From the NCBI RefSeq assembly GCF_030363035.1, contig NZ_JAUCMN010000003.1:1-64000 (forward strand): DNA of 64,000 nucleotides, written 5' to 3'. Positions within the stretch are counted from its first letter, which is position 1. Every line of letters begins with the position of its first letter. Positions 48,220 to 55,343 of this stretch are shown here, one piece after another. A program made the position numbers and the translations under genes. The notes beneath the pieces were generated by a model. The model was not told the DNA's origin. It saw nothing but the letters and a program-made list of their open reading frames with translations, and ran no database searches. The DNA comes from Curtobacterium caseinilyticum (lineage in GTDB: Bacteria > Actinomycetota > Actinomycetes > Actinomycetales > Microbacteriaceae).

Positions 48220-49263
48220 TCACCGTCCCGTGTGCGTGGTCAGCTCGGAGGTCCGGGTCAGGAACCCGATGATGAACCCGACACCCCAGCCGACGTGGAT
48301 GCAGGGCAGCACCACGATCAACCAGAGCAGGGTCGGCAGGTCGGAACGCCGCGCCACGAGGACGGCGCCGACCACGACGAAGACGAGGTAGACCGCGGGC
48401 ACGACGAAGCCGAGCAGGGCCCACGCGACCGGGGAGCCCAGTGCGGCGCCGACGACCCCGACGAGCCCGGCGACGACACCGAGCGCCATCGCGGCGACCA
48501 TCGCGGGCGGCACGAAGTAGCGCAGGCCGTTGTTCGCGGGGAAGCGGCGGGCGAGCTCACCGCGCCAGAGGCCGGTGGCGACGAACTGCCGGACCAACCG
48601 GCGCAGGCTCGGCCGTGGGCGGTACGTGACGACGAGCTCCGGCGTGAACCACACCGTGCCGCCGGTCTGCCGCAGGCGCCGGTTGAGCTCCCAGTCCTGA
48701 CCGCGCTTGATGCCCTCGTCGAACAGGCCGACCTCGAACAGGCGGTCCCGTCGGAACACGCCCAGGTACGCGGTCTCGGCCGGACCGGCCTTGCCACCGA
48801 CGTGGTGCGGGGTGCCACCGAGCCCGACCCGGCTGCCGTACGCCAGTGCCACCGCACGTTCGAACGGCGTCCGGCCCTCGGCGCGCATGATGCCGCCGAC
48901 GTTGTCCGCACCCGACTCCAGGAGCACCCGGACGGCGATCCGCGTGTAGTCCGGCGGCAGCACGGAGTGCGCGTCCACACGCACGACCACCGGGTGCACC
49001 GACGCCCTGATGGCGACGTTGAGCCCCGCGGGGGTGGACCCCACCGGGTTCTCGATGGCCCGGATGCGCGGGTCGGCGGCGCTCATCTCGGCGACGAGCT
49101 CGTTCGTGCCGTCGATCGACGGGCCGAGCGCGAGGATCACCTCGAACGGGCCGGCGTAGTCCTGCTCGAGCAGGCTCGCGACCGCGGCACGGACCTCGGT
49201 GACCTCGTTGAGCACCGGCATCACGTACGAGACCCCGGGCAGGGGCTGTCCGTCTGTCTGCAT
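48220..49263 (-). CDS. membrane-anchored family 2 glycosyltransferase
   Basis: 347 residues. The catalytic GT2 domain (about 1-230) has VSYVMPVLNEVTEVRAAVAS, VVRVDAHSVLPPDYT (DxH in the DxD position) and KRGQDWELNRRLRQTGG (the QxxRW-region equivalent). Three to four C-terminal membrane helices follow. Similar ExoA-type succinoglycan enzymes extend lipid-linked oligosaccharides at the inner face of the membrane. First gene of the four-gene minus-strand run. Confidence 0.92.
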   Translation of the reverse strand: MQTDGQPLPGVSYVMPVLNEVTEVRAAVASLLEQDYAGPFEVILALGPSIDGTNELVAEMSAADPRIRAIENPVGSTPAGLNVAIRASVHPVVVRVDAHSVLPPDYTRIAVRVLLESGADNVGGIMRAEGRTPFERAVALAYGSRVGLGGTPHHVGGKAGPAETAYLGVFRRDRLFEVGLFDEGIKRGQDWELNRRLRQTGGTVWFTPELVVTYRPRPSLRRLVRQFVATGLWRGELARRFPANNGLRYFVPPAMVAAMALGVVAGLVGVVGAALGSPVAWALLGFVVPAVYLVFVVVGAVLVARRSDLPTLLWLIVVLPCIHVGWGVGFIIGFLTRTSELTTHTGR

Positions 49264-49412
49264 GCGGTCCTCGGGGTCGGGGATGGTGCGCGGGGCGCAC
49301 CGCGGACGGTACCGCCCCGGAGAGCAGGCACGAGCCTATCAAGGGGCCGGGGCACCCACTTGCGCCCGCTCCGACCGCCGTCCGCGTCGACCGGTCTCGG
49401 ACAGGACCCGCG

Positions 49413-49460
49413 GACGGACGGGAGGCGCGGTGCCAGCCGGCACCGCGCCTCCCGTCCGTC
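49413..49460 (-). terminator. perfect 22-bp GACGGGAGGC terminator after htrA
   Basis: 49413-49434 pairs exactly with 49439-49460 around AGCC, 10 nt beyond the protease stop. Confidence 0.87.
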
Positions 49461-49470
49461 GCTGGTCGCG

Positions 49471-51495
49471 TCAGCCCTTGTAGGTGCCGAGGGTCACGTC
49501 CGTCTCACGCGTCTGCCCGTCGCGGACGTAGGTGATCGTCGTCTTCGCGCCACCGGCGAAGAACCGGACCTGCGCCGTCAGGTCGGTGGCGTCGGAGACC
49601 GTCGCCGAGCCGATCTTGGTGACGACGTCACCCTTGCGCAGGCCGGCTCCGGACGCCGCCCCGCCGGACGAGACCGACTTGATGAGCGCGCCCATCTGGG
49701 TGGCGTTCGCGTCCTCGGAGGCGTCACCGACCGTGGCACCGAGCAGACCGTGCGTCGCGGAGCCGTTCTCGCGGATCTCGTTCGCGACACGCTTCACCAG
49801 GTTCGCCGGGATCGAGAAGCCGACACCGATGCTGCCCGACTGCGCGTCCGACGACTGCGAGCTGCCGGCGCTGGCGATCGCGACGTTGATGCCGATGAGC
49901 TTGCCCTTCGAGTCCAGCAGCGCACCACCGGAGTTGCCGGGGTTGATCGACGCGTCCGTCTGGATGACCGGCAGTGACACGGTCGTCTTCGCGCTCGAGC
50001 TGCTGCCGTTGTCGCCGTTGCCCCAGAAGTCGAACGGGCCGCCGTTGCCGTTGCCGCCCTCGTTCGAGTCGCCGCCCTGGCTCGGTGCGCTCGACGTGAC
50101 CTGGATGCTGCGGTTGAGCGTCGAGACGATGCCGTCGGTGACGGTGTTCGACAGGCCGAGCGGTGCGCCGATCGCGACCGCGGTGTCCCCGACGTTCAGG
50201 CCGGAGGAGTCGGCGAACGAGATCGGCTTCATGTCGGTCGCGTCGACCTTGATGACCGCGAGGTCGACGGTCGGGTCCGTGCCGACGAGCTTCGCCGGGT
50301 AGATCTTGCCGTCGGAGGTCGTGACGGTGATCGTGCCGTTCGAGCTGTCACCGTCGAGCGTCACCACGTGGGTGTTCGTGACGATGTAGCCGTCCTTCGT
50401 GAAGACGACGCCGGAGCCGGTGCCGCCCTCCGAGCCGGAGGACACGTTGATCGTCACGACCGACGGGGTGGCCTGCGCGGCGACGGCCGTGACGACCGTC
50501 GCGTTGTTGTAGTCGTTGACGGTCAGGTTGCCGCCGCCCTGCGACGAGCTGTTGCCGATGACGGTGCCGCCGCCGGCCTGCGATGCGCCCGCTGCCCAGC
50601 CTGCTCCGCCACCGACCAGGCCGGCGAGGACCAGCCCGGCGACGACCGGCAGGACGAGCTTGTTGCGGCCGCGCTTCTCGCTGGTCGCGGTGCCGACCGC
50701 GGCACCGGAGGCGGCGCCGGTCGTGCCCGCGCCGAAGTAGTGGCCGTTGCGCTGGTTCGTGCCGTCGACGTCGCCGAAGGCGCTGGCCGACGACGGGGCC
50801 TGGGCGGAGCCGGGGTACGAGGCGCTCTGGTTCGTGCCGTAGCGGGAGTCCTGGGCGTACTCGCCGTAGCGGGGCTGGCTGCTGCCGTACTGGCCCTGGC
50901 CGGTGCCGTACTGCCCCTGACCGTACTGGCCATGGCTGCTGCCGTACTGGCTCCCGCCCTGGCCGTACCCGCCGCCCTGGCCGTACTGGGACTGGGCCTG
51001 GCCGTACCGCTCCTGACCCTGGCCGTACTGCTCCTGGCCGCCCTGACCGTACGAGCCCTGGCCCTGGCCGTACTGACCCGGGGCCTGGGCGTACTGGCCC
51101 GAGGGACCGGTTGACTGCGACGACTGTCCGTAGCCGCCGTTGTCCGATCCGTAGGGGCTCGACTGCCGGGCGCTGCCGTCGGTCCCGCCGAACGTCGGGT
51201 ACGGGGCCGTGTAGCGGTCCGTCGGGTGGTCGCCCGCAGCGGAGATGACGTCGGTCTCACCCGCGTCGGCGCGTCCGGTCCCGTCGGTGCGGTCGTGGCC
51301 GCGGCCGTCGTGGCCGGTGCCGTCGTGGCCGGTGCGGTCGTCGTCGGTGCGGCGGTCGGTCGGCTCTCCGGAGGCGTCCGGCGTCGACGTGCCCTCGCCG
51401 GAGGTGACGCGCGTGGCGTCCTCGGCTGCGGCCCGGTGGTCGGTGTCCTGGGGGCGGTTCTCGTCGCCCTGGCCGTGTGGCGTGGTGTCGGTCAT
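49471..51495 (-). CDS. HtrA/DegP-like serine protease with GQYGQ-repeat cytoplasmic domain
   Basis: 674 residues. Residues 1-275 are cytoplasmic and disordered: an acidic Asp/Gly/His part, then about 120-215 built of GQYGQGQ-type repeats. One membrane helix (280-303) precedes the extracytoplasmic protease with triad His376 (VTNTHVV), Asp411 (PTVDLAVIKV) and Ser522 (NPGNSGGALL), and a C-terminal PDZ domain (about 570-660). It degrades or refolds envelope proteins. ATG behind AAAGGAG. The long repeat domain has no counterpart in E. coli DegP; related actinobacterial proteases carry shorter Pro/Gly/Gln-rich tails. Confidence 0.93.
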   Translation of the reverse strand: MTDTTPHGQGDENRPQDTDHRAAAEDATRVTSGEGTSTPDASGEPTDRRTDDDRTGHDGTGHDGRGHDRTDGTGRADAGETDVISAAGDHPTDRYTAPYPTFGGTDGSARQSSPYGSDNGGYGQSSQSTGPSGQYAQAPGQYGQGQGSYGQGGQEQYGQGQERYGQAQSQYGQGGGYGQGGSQYGSSHGQYGQGQYGTGQGQYGSSQPRYGEYAQDSRYGTNQSASYPGSAQAPSSASAFGDVDGTNQRNGHYFGAGTTGAASGAAVGTATSEKRGRNKLVLPVVAGLVLAGLVGGGAGWAAGASQAGGGTVIGNSSSQGGGNLTVNDYNNATVVTAVAAQATPSVVTINVSSGSEGGTGSGVVFTKDGYIVTNTHVVTLDGDSSNGTITVTTSDGKIYPAKLVGTDPTVDLAVIKVDATDMKPISFADSSGLNVGDTAVAIGAPLGLSNTVTDGIVSTLNRSIQVTSSAPSQGGDSNEGGNGNGGPFDFWGNGDNGSSSSAKTTVSLPVIQTDASINPGNSGGALLDSKGKLIGINVAIASAGSSQSSDAQSGSIGVGFSIPANLVKRVANEIRENGSATHGLLGATVGDASEDANATQMGALIKSVSSGGAASGAGLRKGDVVTKIGSATVSDATDLTAQVRFFAGGAKTTITYVRDGQTRETDVTLGTYKG

Positions 51496-51634
51496 GCTGG
51501 ACGTGCTCCTTTCAAGCTCGTGCAGTCTTCCGGACCCACCTGAGCGGTGCTCCTGCTGGGGCTGCAAGCGGCCTATGGCGATCTTATGCGTGGGCTGTGG
51601 GCGGTTCCCCGGGTCCATGCAGCACGACCACCGG

Positions 51635-51698
51635 GCGCTCCCCCGGCTCCTCGCAGCGCGACCACCCGGCGCTCCCCCGGCTCCTCGCAGCGTGACCA
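51635..51698. repeat. 34-bp tandem repeat upstream of htrA
   Basis: Two copies of a unit starting GCGCTCCCCCGGCTCCTCGC (51635 and 51669) and a partial third upstream share a GACCACC end. They lie in the 258-bp divergent gap between htrA and the aminotransferase. TAAGAT (51581-51586, minus) and TAGGTT (51700-51705, plus) are possible -10 boxes for the two genes. Confidence 0.65.
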
Positions 51699-51753
51699 CT
51701 AGGTTGGGTGCGACCACGACGTCGACCGCGCCGTTCGCACGGGAGGGACCACC

Positions 51754-52956
51754 ATGCACCGCACCGGACCCTGGCTCCGAGCCGCCGAAGGAGCGATGCT
51801 CCTCGGCCCGGACGGCGTCCCCGCGCCGACCGTGTTCGCCGAGATGAGCGCCCTCGCCGCCGCGACGGGCGCGATCAACCTCGGGCAGGGGTTCCCGGAC
51901 GAGGACGGTCCCGCAGCCGTGCTCGACGCGGCCGTCGACGCGATCCGCCAGGGCGTCAACCAGTACCCGCCCGGCCGAGGGACCCCCGAGCTGCGCGCCG
52001 CGATCGCCGAGCACCAGGCGCACTGGTACGGCCTCGAGGTGGACCCGGACCGCGAGGTCCTCGTCACCGCGGGCGCGACCGAGGCCCTCGCCGCCACCCT
52101 GCTGGCGTTCGTCGAGCCCGGCGACGAGGTCGTCACGTTCGAGCCGTTCTACGACGCCTACGGCGCACTCGTCCGTCTCGCCGGCGGCACCCACGTCACG
52201 GTGCCGCTCACCGCCCCGGACTTCCTGCCGGACGAGGCCACCCTGCGCGCTGCGTTCTCCGACCGCACCCGGGTCGTGCTCGTCAACACGCCGCACAACC
52301 CCACCGGTCGGGTGCTCCCCCGCGAGGTCCTCGCGACCGTCGTCGAGCTCGCCGAGCAGTACGACGCCCTGATCGTCACCGACGAGGTGTACGAGCACCT
52401 GACGTTCACCACCCCCCACGTCCCGATCGCGACCCTGCCCGGCGCCGCGGAACGCACCGTCACGATCTCGAGCGCCGGCAAGACGTTCAGCACCACCGGG
52501 TGGAAGATCGGCTGGCTCACCGCCACCGCTCCGCTCGTCGAGGCGATCGTCTCCGTGAAGCAGTACCTGACCTTCGTCAACGGTGCCCCGTTCCAGCCGG
52601 CGGTCGCCGCTGGTCTCCGACTCCCAGACGAGGTGTTCCACGGCATCGCGCAGGACCTGTCGTCGAAGCACGAGCTGCTCGCGGACGGCCTGCGGTCAGC
52701 CGGCTTCGACGTCCTCCGACCGGACGGCGGCTACTTCGTCCTCGCCGACACCAGGCCGCTCGGTCACGAGGACGCCCGCGACTTCTGCCTGCGCCTCCCC
52801 GCCGCGGCCGGCGTCGTCGGGGTGCCGGTCTCCGCGTTCGTCCGCCCGGACCATGCGCCGGGCTACCGCTCGCTCGTCCGCTTCGCGTTCTGCAAGCGGC
52901 GTGACGTGCTCGCCGAGGCGGTCAACCGGCTCGCAGCGCTCGCTCCCACCGACTGA
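51754..52956 (+). CDS. class I/II PLP-dependent aminotransferase
   Basis: 400 residues. The PLP lysine lies in SSAGKTFSTTGWKIGW. NTPHNPTGRVL and VTDEVYEHLTF are fold-type I markers, and INLGQGFPDEDGP resembles methionine/kynurenine aminotransferases and DapC-like enzymes. The donor-acceptor pair cannot be fixed from sequence. ATG behind GGGAGGG; a TAGGTT box upstream suggests a leader of about 40 nt. Monocistronic, ended by a short hairpin. Confidence 0.92.
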   Translation: MHRTGPWLRAAEGAMLLGPDGVPAPTVFAEMSALAAATGAINLGQGFPDEDGPAAVLDAAVDAIRQGVNQYPPGRGTPELRAAIAEHQAHWYGLEVDPDREVLVTAGATEALAATLLAFVEPGDEVVTFEPFYDAYGALVRLAGGTHVTVPLTAPDFLPDEATLRAAFSDRTRVVLVNTPHNPTGRVLPREVLATVVELAEQYDALIVTDEVYEHLTFTTPHVPIATLPGAAERTVTISSAGKTFSTTGWKIGWLTATAPLVEAIVSVKQYLTFVNGAPFQPAVAAGLRLPDEVFHGIAQDLSSKHELLADGLRSAGFDVLRPDGGYFVLADTRPLGHEDARDFCLRLPAAAGVVGVPVSAFVRPDHAPGYRSLVRFAFCKRRDVLAEAVNRLAALAPTD

Positions 52957-52962
52957 CCGGAC

Positions 52963-52979
52963 GGGAGGCACGCCCTCCC
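52963..52979 (+). terminator. short hairpin after the aminotransferase gene
   Basis: GGGAGG/CCTCCC with a 5-nt loop starts 6 nt after the stop. The left side reads GGACGGGAGGC, the family word, but the second half is truncated. Confidence 0.55.
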
Positions 52980-54237
52980 CCGCCCCGCCCGTCGCGTCCG
53001 CCCCACATCGGCCGCCGCGCCGGGACGTGCCGACCCCTCGTCGCCGCAGGACTCGCGCGCGCCCCGTCGCACCGACGAACGGGCCTTCCCGTCGACACTC
53101 CAGGCCGCACGTTGCCGGTACCGCCCGCTCGACCACATGACGTCCCCCGTTCCCCGCAGCGACCGCGAGCGGGCGAACCCCGCACGTGCACCGGCCCCGC
53201 GCCGCCGATCCCGCCCGCTCGACCACCGCCAGCGCGCCGTGCACCGCCGGACCCCCAGCGAACGGGCGGAACCTGCCCGAGCCCGCTGACGGCGAGTCAC
53301 GCGCCGCCGGGGCCCGGCGAACGGTCGGAACCCGCGCGAGCCCGTCGCCTCCGCTGCCGATCCCGCCCGTTCGAGCTTCGTTCGACTGCGTGCCTCTCCT
53401 CCGATCGGCCCGACCGCCCCCGAGCGGGCAGATCCGGTACTGCTCCCCCCCTCCGACGGCGCCGCTTCCGCCCGCTCGTGCCGTGCGACCCCGCACATCC
53501 ATCAGCAGGACCCGCACCGACGCCGCGAGCGGGCGGATCCTGCTCGGTTCTCGGGTGTGGGTCATCGCTTCCGCCCATTCGTCGCACCGTCGTTCGCGAT
53601 GCCCGACGCGAGCGAGCGGAAGGCAGCTCGTTCTGCACGCTCGTCAGGCGGGAGCGCTCGTCATCGCACTGAACGGACGTCGTCGACGGGCGAGCGAGCT
53701 CGAGCGGGTGCGGTCGCGCCCTCCCGCGCGGCTGACGACATCGAACGGGCAGGAGGGTCAGCTCGGCACTCCACGTGCGGCTCGTTCCGCCCACTCACTG
53801 CGCGAGCGGACCTGACATCGACACGAGCAAGCGGAACGGACGCGGCGACGGCCAGGTGCGGGACGGTTCCGCCCGCTCGACGTGGGCGTGCGTCCACTCA
53901 CCGCGTCCAGCGTGAGGACGACGGGCGTTCGGGAGCCGCCCGGCTCCATCGAGCGGGTGAGAACGGAACCGTGCGACGACCTTGCGGGACGGTTCCGCCC
54001 GCTCGACTTGGGCGTGCGTCCCCTCGCCGCGCGCAGTCGGCGGGGACGTGCGTCCGCTCACTGCGTTCAGCGTGAGGACGACGGGCGTTCGGGAGCCGCC
54101 CGCTCCGCCGAGCGGGCGAGAACGGAACGGTGCGTGGCGCCGGCGCGACGGTTCCGCCCGCTCGCGGACGACGTGCCGGGTGCCACCGCACGAGCGCGTG
54201 CGTCTCGCCGGCGCGACGAACCGTGGTGGGTGAGCCG
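52980..54237. repeat. repeat field with about eleven ~56-bp inverted-terminus elements
   Basis: Paired elements: 53076-53131, 53166-53221, 53318-53373, 53421-53478, 53526-53581, 53742-53797, 53824-53879, 53950-54005 and 54109-54164, nearly all 56 bp. There is a solo left arm at 53259 and a shortened copy at 53609-53643. A 35-bp exact direct repeat (53908-53942 and 54068-54102) marks a 160-bp duplication carrying two elements. Open frames here have skewed, Arg/Pro/Ala-rich composition, no ribosome sites and follow repeat phase, so I call no gene in these 1.26 kb. Confidence 0.82.
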
Positions 54238-55053
54238 TCAGCCGCGCGGCACGACGTCGAAGCGTCGCAGGGACAGAGACGGGTTCACGGCGCGGACGGC
54301 CTCGGTCGTCGCCGTGTCGACGGTGGCGAGCAGGGTCCCCGGAGTCGCACCGGCAGCGGCGACCGCCACACCCGACGGATCGATGACGACCGAGCCGCCG
54401 ATGCCGACCGGACCGGTCTGTCCGACACCGACGACCCACACGGTGTTCTCGATCGCGCGGGCGGTCAGCAGCGTCCGCCAGTGGTGCTCCTTGCCCGGGC
54501 CACGAACCCACTCGGCGGGGAGCACGACGACGTCCACCGCGCCGGACTCGGCCGCTGCGAGGCGCCGCGTGACCTCGGGGAACCGGAGGTCGTAGCAGGT
54601 CTCGAGCCCGATCCGGACACCGCGGAGCGAGAAGACGGGGAGCTGATCGACGGCGCCGGACTCGATCCGGTCGGACTCCCGTGCGCCGAAGGCATCGTAG
54701 AGGTGCACCTTCCGGTACGTCACGGCCAGGGAACCGTCGGGCCGGACGGCCACCAGCGTGTTCCGGAACCGCCCGGACTCGTCACTCGTCTCGGCGACTC
54801 CGACCACGAGGGCGATGCCGGTCGAGCGCGCGACGTCGAGGAGGCCGGACACGAACGGACCGTCCAACGGTTGCGCCGCGGCGACGAACCGGTCGTCGAT
54901 GTCCGCCGTGAAGTACGAGGTGTACTCAGGCGTCACGAGGAGGTCGGCTCCGCGGGCCGCGGCGTCCTCGGCGGCGACGCGCACGGTCTCGAGGTTCGCC
55001 ACGGTGTCGTCGGCGGGTGCGAACTGCGCGGCGGCGATCGTCAGGGTGGCCAT
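54238..55053 (-). CDS. carbon-nitrogen hydrolase (nitrilase superfamily)
   Basis: 271 residues with the full Glu-Lys-Cys triad: Glu43 (VTPEYTSYF), Lys115 (YRKVHLYD) and Cys153 (LETCYDLRFPE). FPEVTRRLA and the HHWRTLLTARAIENT segment match the Nit1/Nit2 omega-amidase-like branch. It hydrolyses an amide, possibly a damaged glutathione-type or omega-amide metabolite. The ATG follows a TACCCT box by 6 nt. Confidence 0.93.
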   Translation of the reverse strand: MATLTIAAAQFAPADDTVANLETVRVAAEDAAARGADLLVTPEYTSYFTADIDDRFVAAAQPLDGPFVSGLLDVARSTGIALVVGVAETSDESGRFRNTLVAVRPDGSLAVTYRKVHLYDAFGARESDRIESGAVDQLPVFSLRGVRIGLETCYDLRFPEVTRRLAAAESGAVDVVVLPAEWVRGPGKEHHWRTLLTARAIENTVWVVGVGQTGPVGIGGSVVIDPSGVAVAAAGATPGTLLATVDTATTEAVRAVNPSLSLRRFDVVPRG

Positions 55054-55059
55054 CCGGCG

Positions 55060-55065
55060 AGGGTA
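55060..55065 (-). promoter_or_regulatory. -10 box of leaderless nitrilase transcript
   Basis: TACCCT, 6 nt (CGCCGG) before the ATG at 55053. Confidence 0.6.
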
Positions 55066-55098
55066 CCCGGCAGGCCACGGGTCTCGGCAGTCCGGGCT

Positions 55099-55170
55099 GG
55101 GAACGACGAAGGCCCCGGAAACGACGAGAGCCCCGGGAACGATGAAGGCCCTGGGAACGACGAAGACCCC
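55099..55170. repeat. four 18-bp tandem repeats
   Basis: Units GGGAACGACGAAGGCCCC-like begin at 55099, 55117, 55135 and 55153, each exactly 18 bp with one to three differences. The last unit forms the far arm of the tRNA-fMet terminator. Confidence 0.85.
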
Positions 55171-55194
55171 GGTCCGACTGGACCGGGGCCTTCG
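55161..55194 (-). terminator. terminator of tRNA-fMet
   Basis: Stem CGAAG-A-CCCCGGTCC / GGACCGGGG-C-CTTCG with loop GACT starts 10 nt after the tRNA 3-prime end. Confidence 0.8.
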
Positions 55195-55203
55195 TGTGAC
55201 GCT

Positions 55204-55280
55204 TGGTTGCGGGGGCAGGATTTGAACCTACGACCTCTGGGTTATGAGCCCAGCGAGCTACCGAACTGCTCCACCCCGCG
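55204..55280 (-). tRNA. initiator tRNA-fMet (anticodon CAU)
   Basis: 77 nt including encoded CCA. Initiator features are clear: the first base pair is a C-A mismatch (5-prime CGCGGGG against CCCCGCA), and three consecutive G-C pairs flank the anticodon loop (GGG/CCC around CTCATAA). The T-arm is GGTTCAAATCC. Confidence 0.97.
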
Positions 55281-55291
55281 GCACGTTGAAC

Positions 55292-55320
55292 AGCCTACAC
55301 ACGGTCGTGGCGGGGCACAA
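55292..55320 (-). promoter_or_regulatory. promoter of tRNA-fMet
   Basis: Minus strand: -35 TTGTGC (55315-55320), 17-bp spacer, -10 TAGGCT (55292-55297), about 12 nt before the tRNA. The -35 region overlaps the UPF0182 terminator stem. Confidence 0.65.
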
Positions 55321-55338
55321 ATCGCGTGCCCCGCCACG
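55306..55338 (-). terminator. terminator of the UPF0182 gene
   Basis: A perfect 13-bp stem (55306-55318 with 55326-55338), 7-nt loop, starts 5 nt past the stop codon. Confidence 0.85.
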
Positions 55339-55343
55339 GCGTG

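Noticed and set aside
46498..49977. Plus-strand open frame of about 1160 codons over the glycosyltransferase region
   Set aside because: It lies opposite four recognised genes and part of htrA and shows no domain, ribosome site or promoter.
52696..53565. Several open frames of 150-290 codons in the repeat field
   Set aside because: They follow repeat periodicity, lack ribosome sites, and their products are Arg/Pro/Ser-rich without fold-like patterning.
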